Assembly: GCF_020382885.2 (NCBI RefSeq)
Contig: NC_058495.1
Coordinates: 23,418,127 to 23,482,126 of the forward strand
DNA length: 64,000 nucleotides
Reading direction: 5' to 3'
From: Scatophagus argus
Lineage: Eukaryota; Chordata; Actinopteri; Scatophagidae
Part shown: piece after piece, positions 24,583-36,600 of the stretch
Layout: every line of letters starts with the position of its first letter
Numbering within the stretch: the stretch's first letter is position 1
Position numbers and translations under genes: made by a program
Notes under the pieces: generated by a model
Databases searched by the model: none
Seen by the model: the letters and a program-made list of their open reading frames with translations, nothing else
What the model was told of the DNA's origin: nothing

Positions 24583-25138
24583 AGGGTGGGGGGGTGGTAG
24601 GGAAGAAAAAGTGAAAATGGAGGAGAGGAGAGGGTAGCTGAGGAGTAAACATGTGCTTTGCTGATTGACAGTCAGAGAAGGATGGAGGATGGACAGGGGA
24701 GGAGGGATTGAGTTGTCCCTGAATGAGGAAATTTCCCATGTGTTAAAGCGACAGTGAAGTCCCATGTAAATTCATTTCCAGTGAAACCCTTCACGCCACA
24801 TACACTCACATAGAGGCGAGGTCTTATCTTACTCATTTCCTTTTATAGATATTTCATCAGCTGCTTTGTTCTAGAATACAGAAGTTTCACTGAAGCTATA
24901 ATGTTGACATTTTATCGTTTAATCCCATACGCTTCTTGTTTCCTCCCATGTTGACTTTTGGCAAACAAAATCCCCCACATTGATTAGACTGACTGGGGGA
25001 AAGTTTTAACCAGAAATGTTCAATAGAATCCCTGTCTTCACCTGTTAGATTGCTGAAGGACTTCAGAGAAACTGGGAAACTTCTTTCTGGTAGGAGCAAC
25101 AGGCCTGTGAAACTGCTTGTTATCAGTGTGTCAGTACT

Positions 25139-25150
25139 GCCCCCTGCTGG
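25139..25150 (-). promoter_or_regulatory. CTCF-like core motif
   Basis: GCCCCCTGCTGG is the reverse complement of CCAGCAGGGGGC, a full match to the CTCF core consensus. It lies in the presumed sox13 3'UTR, near the tail-to-tail boundary with etnk2. Related cores are also spread by fish repeats, so occupancy is unknown. Confidence 0.35.
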
Positions 25151-27728
25151 TGAAGCCTGGTTATTACTGAATGAAGACAGAGCTACCATCCAGCTCATAG
25201 CTCAGGTTGTCTGGACAGCATGCCACCTGAACACTTTGCCACCCTTTGATTTTCAAGGAAAAATTGAGGTGAGGGGGGGGGCAATTTGGTATCGGGCTTC
25301 CATAAAGGTTGTAGAGTCAGACGAAAAAGAAATCATAGTCAGGAAATGATAGTCAAATCCAAAAAGGAGAGTCTGAAATACTCTGACTTTAAATCCGTAG
25401 ACTGGCTCAAGCTCCTAAAACACTGGATCTTACACCTCCCATAACGCAACCTGATAATGTCTTTCATTAGACCCTCCCTGTCTTTAAGTGACATCTCGAA
25501 CATGTCTCATCACACCTAAAGGTTTTCAATCATAGAACCAATGAAATTATTTTTAAGAAGCTGCATCCCAGATGATACATTAAACCAACAAGCAAACCCT
25601 CCTCTTCCTCATCCACCCATATCACACTGTTCAGTTGAACTGTGCTGTATATGCTGTATATGTGTGTCTCAGTTCTCTCTCCATAGCATGGTGGGTTGAC
25701 CTCAGCCTTACCTGTTTCTTTTTATACCTCTGTGTTTGCTTCTTTGAGTGTTAACTGATTGTTGTGTTGAGCACCTCCTATACGTGTGTCCCAATGTCTG
25801 CTGCTTTTTTGCTTTTTTGAGATGCAGCCTCCTGCAGTACTGCAGAAAATCTCCGCAAGCAACATCTTAAATATTGTTGTTTTTTTTTTTTTTTTGCCTT
25901 GACTGTTGTAAAATGTCAAGATTGTTGAAGAATCATCATTTTCTTGGTACAAGTACTTGTGGCTTTGTTCCAAGATAATGACCCTCTGACGTTTTTTTCT
26001 TGACTTTCCTGAAGCTGCACTGGCAGTCACTTGCAGATTTGAAGACTGAAAGCTAAACTAAATGGCATTTTTGGAGTGACAGATCAGTTGGCCTCATATT
26101 TTAATTAAGGCGAAGCTCCATCTGAATGGGCTAAACTGTTGTCTTCTTATCTCACCCTTTTGTTTCTTTGTTCCACAGACGTTTAGCAGAGAGGCAAACC
26201 AATCCCAGATCACATTTTCACATGGGAGCGGAAGATGTTGTTGATTGATATGATGAACTTAAAAACTCGCTCTCTAATGGTAGCTTCAGAGGTGTACCAA
26301 TGGTCAATTAATGGTGAACTGTCAAATGTACAAACGTTTTGGGTGACTGAACCACTGGTCAACGTCATGAAAACACAGACACTAAAATCATCCATGGGTC
26401 TTTAGTAAATTGCTGAATATAGTGCTGCGTGCTAACAAACTGAGGGGCGATTCCATCCCCTTTGTTAGCAAAATGGACCCCCCCTCCTTGTCAACTTGCC
26501 ATCCCTCCTATCATAGTAGCAGGGAGAGTACAGAGCCAGAGGGGGTTGCTTAGTTTGATATGTTAGTCTAGTCTGCCTCAGTGATCCTTCATCTGACTGA
26601 AGTTTGTACAGGATAGAATCTCTGAGCCCGACGATGGCTCTGAAATAGCAGTAGGCGGACTGTGCTGTGTACTGATAAACTCAAAGCACTGAATTTTGTA
26701 ATTGCAACTTTTTCTCTCAGTCCTGACATTCTGTCAGTGTTGTCTTGGCTCTGTAATATTCTCCCAACTACATACTGTAAATACTCAATTCTATATTATA
26801 TTGTTGCTTGTATACTCTACAGCGTAGTGTCATCTTTATGATCAAAGTGACAAGTTGCAACATGACTGAACAGCAAGACGAACATAAGGGCATACTGCTG
26901 CCTGTAGTATTCATACAATCTCTCTGTTATCTCTATTGAGTAGCATCTGTGTTGCTCGAGATACACGCCCCTTCCTCTCCCAGACCAAACTACCTCTGTA
27001 CCAAAATATTTCACAGCACACATGACATGTAAGAAATAAGAAATCTTCAGATGCAATCATAAAACATGGTGAGCTGCATGCTAATGATGCTACAGTTTAG
27101 CATACATAATCTTAAACAAAATGTAAGACAAAAAATGTTAATAACTGGCAATCTCAGCTTGTCCGTTCCAAGTGAAGGTGGTGATATTTGGTGATGAGAC
27201 ACAAAATTACTGTTAAAATAGTGCGAGACATCATCCCCTCCTCCCAGTATATTTAGCTAATAGCATGCTGCTATTAGCCTGTAGGAATCCAAGGCTAACG
27301 CTACTGACCACATGGATAGTTTTGGTTTCTTTGTTGTTATCACTCAGTGACCATATTGACCAGTGGGACAATATAATAAAAACTTTGTGTACCTCCAGAA
27401 CACTGGGGTCAATCCACCTTCAGCTAACTGTAAGGCTGACAAATCAAAATAGCAGGAAAAGACTCATTTCAGACCTTGGTGTGGGGTCTCATTTTAAACA
27501 ATCACGGTCAGGGCTGTGGAGAGTTGATGGCTTGTGTGCACAGAGATGGCTATCAGGGGAAAATGTTTTTCTTATTTTAGTGGAGACTTGCTGAGGAGTC
27601 ACCTGTCGTTACCCCTGCTGATGTAAATATAGAAAGAGACTTTATTTTGTTTATAAGAGCCTGTGTAACTTAAAGGTGTATGTTTCTCTATGTTTTCAGA
27701 GTTTTGTGTTGTTGATTTTTTTCCTGAC

Positions 27729-27734
27729 AATAAA
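27729..27734 (+). terminator. sox13: Candidate sox13 polyadenylation signal
   Basis: Canonical AATAAA followed within 20-60 bases by T-rich and (TG)n sequence. An earlier AATAAA lies at 27375-27380, so two cleavage sites are possible. Confidence 0.5.
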
Positions 27735-30700
27735 TTGCTTGTGTTAATGGGGTTTGATTTTTGTTCACAAGCATGTGTGTGTGTGTGTGTGTGTGAATGT
27801 GTGTTTGGGACGGACCCCGGTTGGTTCAGTAATTACTTTGCTCCATAATTCAGGCCTCCCAGAGGTCGTTCCCAGGGCAACACACCACCTCAGATCTTCT
27901 CAGCTCATCCCCGCATTTACCAATTATATCAGCATGGCAGGGTATTCTCCCATGTTGTATTTTCCCCATTATGTATCTTCTGTTAAAATTAGCATCTCAT
28001 GTAAACAGGCTGAACACAATGGAAAGCCTTCATCAGACTGTGAGCACTTCCGTTTACTCTTAACAGTAGAGTCTGAAGGATATCTTAAATAGTCAAGCAC
28101 AGCTGGAACGAATAACACTAATTAATTACATCTGCACTCCCAGAGGACGGTCCAGTTTTAGTGACACACCATGTGTCACACCTGTGCTTTTGCAGCTGTG
28201 ATAAATTATTATGTACTGCCATATGCAAGTTTAAGGAGCCTCTCCTGAGATAATAGTTTTAAAAAAACACTTAAACAAATTGAAGAGACCACAAATAGAT
28301 GTTGACAGATGAGCTGGACATTTCTGTGGTCTTTCATTACTGCGACCTGGTGGCTTTTAACATGCCTCAGTGTTAAAGTGTGAAGTGAGCTCCTCCCTGA
28401 CATGTTCTATCTCTAGGGCCACTGACGCTGAGTGAAATGTATTGGATGGATCGCCAGTCATATTTGGCACACATCACTTCAGTGCCGAGCAAATGCCTGC
28501 AAGACTAATGAAACTCCCACCAGTTTCAGCATGTTAACAGTTAGCACCAAGCACACAGTCTCTCCACACTCAACCGGATGAAGAGACAGAGGGGTTATAA
28601 TATACTGTAATCTTTTTACAGCTCAGTTTTGAATGAAGTTAAATATAAATCAGTGATGATGTAGACTGGAGACATAAAAAGCTCCACGTCTACGAGCCAT
28701 CATCATCGTCTGTTTCAGCCCCTGTGTGTGTGTGTGTGTGTGTGTGTGCGTTTTGGCAGGATGTCCCACAGCTAAGTTTTCTCCTTCCTTCCTCCCGTTA
28801 TGGCAGAAGCACCGGGTCAGCTGGCACACCGAAACAAACAAGAGGAAACTGGAGTGTCAAAAGATGGCGGAGCTTCACGGATCCCCACAACTTTTGAGAT
28901 TGGACAAATCAAAAGAATGCAGACATTTTGTCCTTTTAGACATTTTAATGGAAATATTTACTGACAGCTGTTAAATAATTCTTCTACAGACGTGTGAAGG
29001 ATCACTGTACAGTAAGCTTTTTCACAGTATTTCTTACAGTATTTACATCCTCCATCTCTGCTGACCGCACACGCTGACACAGCATCGCCTGTAGCAGTGC
29101 ATTAGTACATTTACAAAAGTCACAACTGCATGCCAAATGCTGGGTCCCTTTACACAGCGCTCAAAGCATTTATAAAAAGTAAATATCAGCATACAAAGGA
29201 AAAAAAACAATCTGTTATCTGTACAGTGTTTCTTAAAATCAAACTAGTACATTCACACACAAAAATAGTAAATCTCAAATGAACTGCAATGCAAACCTTC
29301 TGAAACCAACCATTTTGGTCTGATTAGACAACAACAACAACAACAAAAAAGGCGTGAAATGCAATGTTAGATTCACTCAATAAATAAACCCTGTTTAAAA
29401 CTAAACCCTGTTAAAAACATAAAGAATGAAATCGTTGACAGCCAGCATGGAAGAGGAAATTCAAACGTCCTGTCGGGGATACTCGTGGTCACCACGAACA
29501 CACACAGTGAACTTCGTCTGGTGTGATTTCACCTCAACCAGCGTGTAATGAAAGAGAAAGTTTCCAACAAAGTCATCATTCTAGTCATGTTAATGAGAAA
29601 TCTGAATGACTCAAAGGATGAAAACTAGATTGTTAGCATTTATACTTCCTTGCTTCCTTGCAGTCAACAGTGCAAATAATCTTTAGCTAATTTTAGCTAG
29701 CTTTTTTGTAAACTAAATAATTTACAAATAAGACATGGAGGAGAAGAGCTCTATGATAGGTATCATTAAACATTTCCTGTGGGTACTTTAATGCCTGCTG
29801 TAGCCAATGTAGATTTTTTTAGAAATAACAACCCTAAGCTGTTTTTTATCTTTTTTTCAGTGTGTCAACAGATTGTGGCAATTGAGCAAAACGCATCTAC
29901 TGATCAGCTTTTAAAAGCTCTTGGAAAAAAAACCAAAACAAAACAGTAAGTGAACCTTGAGTTAAAATCTTTAAATCAATACTAATAACACTAATAATCA
30001 ACACTAATAATAATGAAAAGATTTCGTTGTTTTCCAGTGCAAGTTTGTGAATGTATAACCTACACAAAATCTTGTTGTTGTTGACCTCTAGTGGGTCTCA
30101 AATCCAAATAAAGGCATTAAAAACATTGCTTTTCAGCCTGGAATGAAGTCTGTAAAGACCTGCCAGTTATTTTGACAGTTACAGTTGGTTGTTATTGGTT
30201 TTGCTGCCACGCTTTCTGATGGCATACAACACAGTGGGTAAGGTGACCACTGACCCAAACAGCTGATACAATATTCACGCAGCTTTTTTAGGGCAACTTC
30301 AAATCTGAGTGGAATGTGTTTCAGCACAACCCTAAATTTAGTGTTAGCCTTCAACTTAGTCACAGCTGCAGTTATTTAAATGTCAGGGGAAACTTCCAAA
30401 ATCCCAAACTGTGTCACCAGACGAGGTCCACTCGGGCTCAGTATCCTCTATTAAGTGAATGGAGAAATTCATTCACTGCTCATGGAGTGCAAACGCCCTT
30501 TTCATCCAGGCTGAATTCCTAGCGGGGTATTAGGATTGTGCGTTGAAGCAGCAAGCTCACTAATTTGGTCTTTGTCTGCAAATCTACTAAGCAGATTACT
30601 CCACTATTAGTTTCCTAAAATAACGGCCTCTTGATTATTCACAAATTAAAAATGCACTACTGACATGGGCGATTTGCGCTTTTTCAAGATAACGTCTCTC

Positions 30701-31063
30701 AAACACGTGCCATCGTATGAGTGCTCTTTCACCAAGCAACTCTTAGATCCATTTAGCTTCACAAAGCCCCTGAGTTTTAGTTCACCTTCAGAAGGCTCCG
30801 ATCATCACTCCTATGGAGAAGAACCACCCACACGTTTAAAATATAAACGTGACCCCTCTGAAAGCACTTGTGTCGTTCCTCGGGTTAACTAACCTGACTG
30901 GAAACCATTAACATCAGTTAGTCTCGGTCTGTCCTGCTGTTCTGAGAGGCTGCTGCTCACTTGGTAAATTATTAAGCCTGTCAGTTACATGAGACCCGCA
31001 GTGGAGGACAAAGGTCAGAGCTCAGTGTCTCCCCCTGCTGGGCATATGAGGGGCTGAATATCT

Positions 31064-31065
<2 letters not shown>

Positions 31066-31126
<61 letters not shown>

Positions 31127-31142
31127 TGTGTGTGTGTGTGTA
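31066..31142. repeat. Compound (AG)n(TG)n microsatellite
   Basis: About 29 AG units run directly into about 9 TG units. This is the longest purine-pyrimidine asymmetric tract in the window. If it lies in the etnk2 3'UTR it would be transcribed as a CA tract followed by a long CU tract. Confidence 0.95.
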
Positions 31143-31440
31143 AGAGACAGGACAGGACACAACCCTTTTCTGGAGCCAATCATGCATTAAACAGCTTCAG
31201 CAGATATCATATCTGGAGCTCAGATTCATTCATGAAAATGGAGGAGTGAATCGTGAGCTGAAGTTCATCATGACCAGAGGTGAGGTGTCAAACTATCTGA
31301 AGTTTGCAAAAAGCCAAATAAAAAAACTATTGCAGACCTTTAATATGTAAGCAGAATTCAAGTCCGAATGAATCACAGGAAAGAACCTGTCAAGGTCTGA
31401 TTAAATCAAAGTTGATTCAATGAACAATGAGAAAACTATT

Positions 31441-31482
31441 CAATGAGAAATGAATGAGTAAGGTCTCATTCATTTCTCATTG
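31441..31482. repeat. Perfect 18-bp inverted repeat
   Basis: Arm 31441-31458 (CAATGAGAAATGAATGAG) is the exact reverse complement of 31465-31482, with a 6-base loop. Part of the arm motif is also present just upstream (acaatgaga near 31424). If etnk2 transcripts extend this far, the hairpin would be in the mRNA. Confidence 0.85.
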
Positions 31483-33637
31483 TATCCAAACCAAACCAGG
31501 CATTGCAGCGATTAGCGCAGGGTTGTTTGGCTGCGTGGGAGGACACAACTGAGATAGCCATCGTTGTTTGGTCCGTGAACTCTCCCTGGATAGTGCCTGG
31601 TTTCCAGAGAGGCTTTCTCCACGTGTTTGCAGAGTGTTTCTCCTCCCCTGCAGGTGCAGTCTCCTGGCAGCACACTGTGGTTTGAGGCAACCAACAACAT
31701 AACAGAAGCTAGTAATTTGGTGGCCCTCTGAATGTTTGCGCACAGGTCTTTTTTTTGGCCTACATAACAGTATCGGTTTCACCCTGACAACAAACAGGTC
31801 ATGTCAACCAGTGCTAATCATAAAACATAAAAAAATGTCTGCTGTAAGTATTACAGTACATTTAGTGCAAACAGCTTGAACAATAACAGTTGACAAGCCA
31901 GTCCGAATGCCAGCTTACACGCATTTCTCCAAAAGGTGAATCTGTTTAAACTTTTTGCCTCAGTCTAAATACACTACCCAAGCCTAAGTGTCCTCTAAGA
32001 CAAACTGTAATAGCAACTGACTTGCACAGGTACCTTGTGTCTGCCTGCAGTTGCCATATTTTTTCCATCTAAGTAATGGCTGATCTCATGACAGTGTCAC
32101 AGATAACCCATTCCTGCCTCTTTTGGAAGCTAGACTTGGTTTGACCCCCAAATATACCTTATGCAATGTCAGATTACGTAACACAAACTGGCTCCAAATC
32201 TGGGGTGTGAATAGAAAAGGATTACAGTGCGGGGCTGAGAGCAGTCGCTGAGGTTAACGTGGCCTGCACAACAGTTGCCACTGACTTAACTTGAAAAAAG
32301 AGATATGAAACAAAACCGAGGTGGAGGGAGGAAATCAAAGATGGTAACGTGAAGAGGGAGCAAAACACAGGAGGGCATAAAAGAGGGGAGGAGGTGTTGG
32401 CAGTGGGGATGACCGAGGTTGCAATTTTCCAAGAGGTCCGGAAAGTTTAAATGGAAAGTTTAACCGAGCGATTCGCTGTAACCATAAAAGTCAAGAAGGT
32501 GGAAAAAAGGGTTGAGGACAGAAATGCACTCAGAGTTTGGAATTACATTTACTCAGGTCCCCCTCTTTTAGCCAGCATCCATCTCCTCTCCTTCAGGATC
32601 ACTTTCCAATTTAACACAAAGCAACACTTACTTAAAGCAACACTAACAACCGAGAGTTGTTTCACCTGAGATGTTAAATATACCACAATGTCTTCACATA
32701 AATAAATAAATGCACATTTAGCTACTCTCTATCACAGATTGCTATAACACAACAGTGATTCAACCTACAGCCAGTCAAGGAAAAGCTTCTCCATTTCCAC
32801 GTCTGTGTCCGAAAGTCTGTTACACATCTAGCAGCAGTAGTTTGCTTGAAATCACTAAAAGGAGAATCAACTGCAACAACAGAAAAAGATCAGGGGAAAG
32901 AAATGGTTGTTTGATGCACAGGTGATCCTGTGGACAGTACAGTGCTGAATTACAGCAGCTACAAGATGGAAAATCTCATAGACATGAGCTTAAAGAGTTA
33001 AAATGTGCGCACACAGAAGAAGGAATCATCTCACGTACACACCACATGGAAAATCTGCGGAATCCAAGGTGAAATGCCTCTCTTGTCACTTCCTAACTAT
33101 AATGAGGCCATGGCATTGAGGCATAGATAAAGCACACAGAGAACAGGACCGGCTATCTGTTAACGTCAGCATCAAACCCTCCTTAACAGCCTCGTCCCTG
33201 TTTTCACCTTCATTACCAGCGTTGTGGAACATTTTGATGCCAGTGTGGCAGCCAATAAAGCAAGTTCTAAGTCAGCGATCTCTATCTGAAACTCCTGACT
33301 GCTGTGCTCACCGCGCCTGGTTCAGCTGCGACTAAAAGGGAGAGCAGGATGTCGGGTTTCAAGATAAATTAAGAACATACACAAGAGCACAATCCCACAC
33401 ATACACACGGAACTCGTGGAAGCTGTAAAATTCTTGAGCTACAGTTGTGACAGACACGGAGGGAGGCTGGAGGAATGAGAGAGTAATTGCGCTTGTTGTA
33501 GAGAAGGATGTCAGGTAGATCGAGTGGGTGGTCCATCAACAGCTGACTCACAGAGAAGATTTCCCGCCCTACAGGAAGTCCCAGCTGTTCCCTCCTTTCC
33601 TCCGGTCTTCTCCCCGCATTCTGTCTTCCCGTCTCCC

Positions 33638-33643
33638 TTTATT
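33638..33643 (-). terminator. etnk2: AATAAA overlapping the etnk2 stop codon
   Basis: On the minus strand the last Glu codon and stop read GAATAAAG, so a canonical polyadenylation hexamer spans the stop codon. If used, cleavage would leave almost no 3'UTR. Whether it is used cannot be told from sequence. Confidence 0.35.
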
Positions 33644-36600
33644 CTGGGATCTGCAGGGCCATCACCGCAGGTTTGGTCTTGAAGTACTGGTTGAACCGCA
33701 GCACAGCGTACCTGCAAGACAGAAGGGCAAAATGGTGGTGATGTCGCACAATGACGAACTCGATTTTGAATTCTCCTTAGTTTTTGTGTACCAGGGGGGA
33801 AAATGTACATCCTACAAATCGTGATATAAGGTCTATTCTTACTTTTAGTTATGTTAGCTGTCTTCAGGGTCCATTTGGGGCTTAATAATTTCACAATTAG
33901 CTTTGTAAGACCAGGGTGGTTTCATGAACATTTGGTATGCCATCGCTCAGAGGCTGAGCTCACGTTGGTTAGCAAATGAGTCGACTGACCAACACACACT
34001 GCAGCATTTTACAAAACTGTCCGCCACGAAAAATATAACTCTGCCAACAGTTTCATTTCAAAAGACCGGGAGGCCAAAGTGAATTGTAGAATTCTCAAAA
34101 GATTTTCATGCCTGTTAAATTTCTTACCAAGATTATATAGGCTCATTTTTGAGCAAACACAAATTTCAGTTTCCAGTTCGACTTTCTTTGCAGCAGCAGT
34201 AGTCTAATCAGCAGACAGGCTCTTTTTGACAGTTTAATATGCAAAATAATTCACTCTGCCCACTCTAGCACTGCCTGTCTATGACTGAGGCAGGACAGAT
34301 TAGGTTGCCACCCATAAACCTCCTTAAGTCTACTTCCTTTCTGTGGACTACAGGAGGCAGACCTATCAGTGTGTGTTACAGGTGTGTGAGCAGAAAGTGT
34401 TAAGTGGTATGGATGCTCACAGAGAAAATAAGACAAGATGGCTTCTGGGTTTTTGGTTTCTGGCTTTCATTTAACCCATGCTGACAGATTCTCTTGAGAC
34501 ACACAGTCTAACACACTCTGTGTGTGCGTGTGGCGGGCTGTCCCCCATGCAGCTCTGAATTTTTCACACATCTTACCCAAGGAAGTCAAAGTCGATGGAG
34601 GAGTATTTGGCCTGGATGAGCGCCCAGAAGCCCCAAAAGAAGTGAGAAGCCTTGAGAGAGACAAATCAAATTAATGTGAGACACAGCTGGCTGTGAGTGC
34701 ATGAGAGACAGTAAGAGTGTGCGCATGTAAATATATTCCTCCTCACCAGAGCAAACTTGTTGACCTGTACATAGAGCGTCTCCAGCTCTCGTGGGCTGAC
34801 CTCCTCGGTTTTCTTAGTGAAGAGCTTGTAGGCCTGCAGGTACACTTTCAGCCAGTCCATCTGCATCTCCCGACTGGGGTACAGCCCATAGTCCAGCTCT
34901 GCCATTCCTGATCATACACATGGACACACAGTGGTATCACAGGCCGTACTGTATGCATAGAACTACGACTTTCACAATAAACATTTGTGTTGGCCGATAT
35001 TGTCCCAAAAATAACTCTGAAGCTTCAAAGCTTCTACCGTTGCCATGGCGATCAATGTCCAAATCAGTATACAAAAGAAGGAAATATTGTAATGGAGTGG
35101 AGTTTAAGTATTCGCAAACATAAAAACTTTAACTCTCCCAATGACTAAAACTGCTGTTCTCATCTCTCATTAAACATAAATATGATAAACAGCTAAGTAT
35201 ATACATAAATAGTTTGTGTTGGCTAAAATGTTGGTGACTCATGTACAATCACACATGTAAAAAATATGGAGCAATACGATAAAGTCAATAATGAAATTAT
35301 CATGACAGGCGTAGACACAACATGAACGCTAAAAGACGGATCACACTGTGGTGCTACAAACCTGCAAATTCATTGAAGTGGTTGCCGATGTCGAAGGCCT
35401 GGTAGTTGTAGCTGGAGTATTCATAGTCTATGAAGCGAACATGACCTGAGAGACAACAAGAGGACAGTAGGACAAAGTGAAGTGTACCTGCTGGTAAACA
35501 GCTCTCCTTCAGTCACTGAGAAGAAGGCATCAAAGTCTTTGCGGTGTGCAGCTTATGCAGCCTTTTGCAGCTTTAAACATCGTTAACAAAAAACTCCAAA
35601 CACCAAACTGCAGACTTAATAGACTGGAGGGGCTCAGGTGAAGGCCTGTGGCACAGCGTTTATACCTGATCCCAGTGGCCACACTCGCCATGGGAGAACG
35701 ATCAGTCAGACTGTGGGCGACAAAAGCTGCTTACCCTCTTTGCTGTTGTGGATGATGTTCTTGCAGAGCAGGTCGTTGTGGCAGAGCACCACAGGGGAGC
35801 CCAGTGTGGAGAGATGCTCTTTCATCCACACCATCTCCTGCTCCAGAGCCGCCTTGCTGGGAACCTCCTGCTGGATTCTGGACAGGGAGAACCGAGACAG
35901 ATGAGGAAAGTTGAGCTTTTACATGCACATTTCAGTTTCTTCTCTTGAACTGCTGTGACAGCTATGCAGTGTGTGAAAAACAGACACGCAAGCATGGTAA
36001 CAAAAAGGGAAAAAAAACAGTTTTACTGATTCTAATTAACCAAAACCAACAGTTTTTACTTGTTTTGATATCACCACAAAGTGGGAACATACAGTATGTG
36101 AGGTGAAAACAAGTGAGGCCAACATGCACAGACAGCACATGGGCCCAGTGGGACTGTTGCCTGCTGGCTGCAGGGAGTACAGTAACAGAGAAACAAGCTC
36201 TCAGTGGACACTCATGATGCTGCAGGGTGTACCTGAACCACTGTGGCTACACTTTTTATGAAACAAGTTTTGAGACCCCTGCTTATTTAAATGTATGTCA
36301 TTTTCCATTTCTGTGCACGTAACACATGCCCACTGAACACTGACAGCCTGCACTCAGGCCCGGTCACAGGACATTCACTGACCACGTCGGATCATCAGCA
36401 TGTGTTGGTCTCAAACTGGTATTATTGGCTAGCGAAGAAAGGGTTAAGTAACTGAGTTAGCGTCTCAGCCAACCAGACTGGTGTGCTGAGCAGAGACCCC
36501 TGTGCTAGCTGTAATGGGCTTATGGGACTTAATCCACAGTCAGGCTGATAGCAGGAGATGAGCGAGAGCTGGGAGGGAGGCGCACACACACACACACTCT

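Larger units (their letters stand above)
24583..27750 (+). other. sox13: Probable 3'UTR of sox13
   Basis: No coding similarity is visible after the stop at 24580-24582. Canonical AATAAA signals occur at 27375-27380 and 27729-27734; the second is followed by T-rich/GT-rich sequence including a TG tract, as expected downstream of a cleavage site. That gives a 3'UTR of up to about 3.1 kb. The end is inferred from these motifs only. A poly-T run lies at about 25880-25895. Confidence 0.5.
27751..33638. other. Tail-to-tail interval between sox13 and etnk2; probably includes the etnk2 3'UTR
   Basis: No coding exon is recognised. Because etnk2 is on the minus strand, the right part is downstream of its stop codon and should contain its 3'UTR. 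A minus-strand ATTAAA (TTTAAT on +, about 28943-28948) would give a very long 3'UTR and is only one possibility. The interval holds (TG)n tracts at 27774-27795 and 28723-28749, a compound AG/TG tract at 31066-31142 and a perfect hairpin at 31441-31482. Confidence 0.5.
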
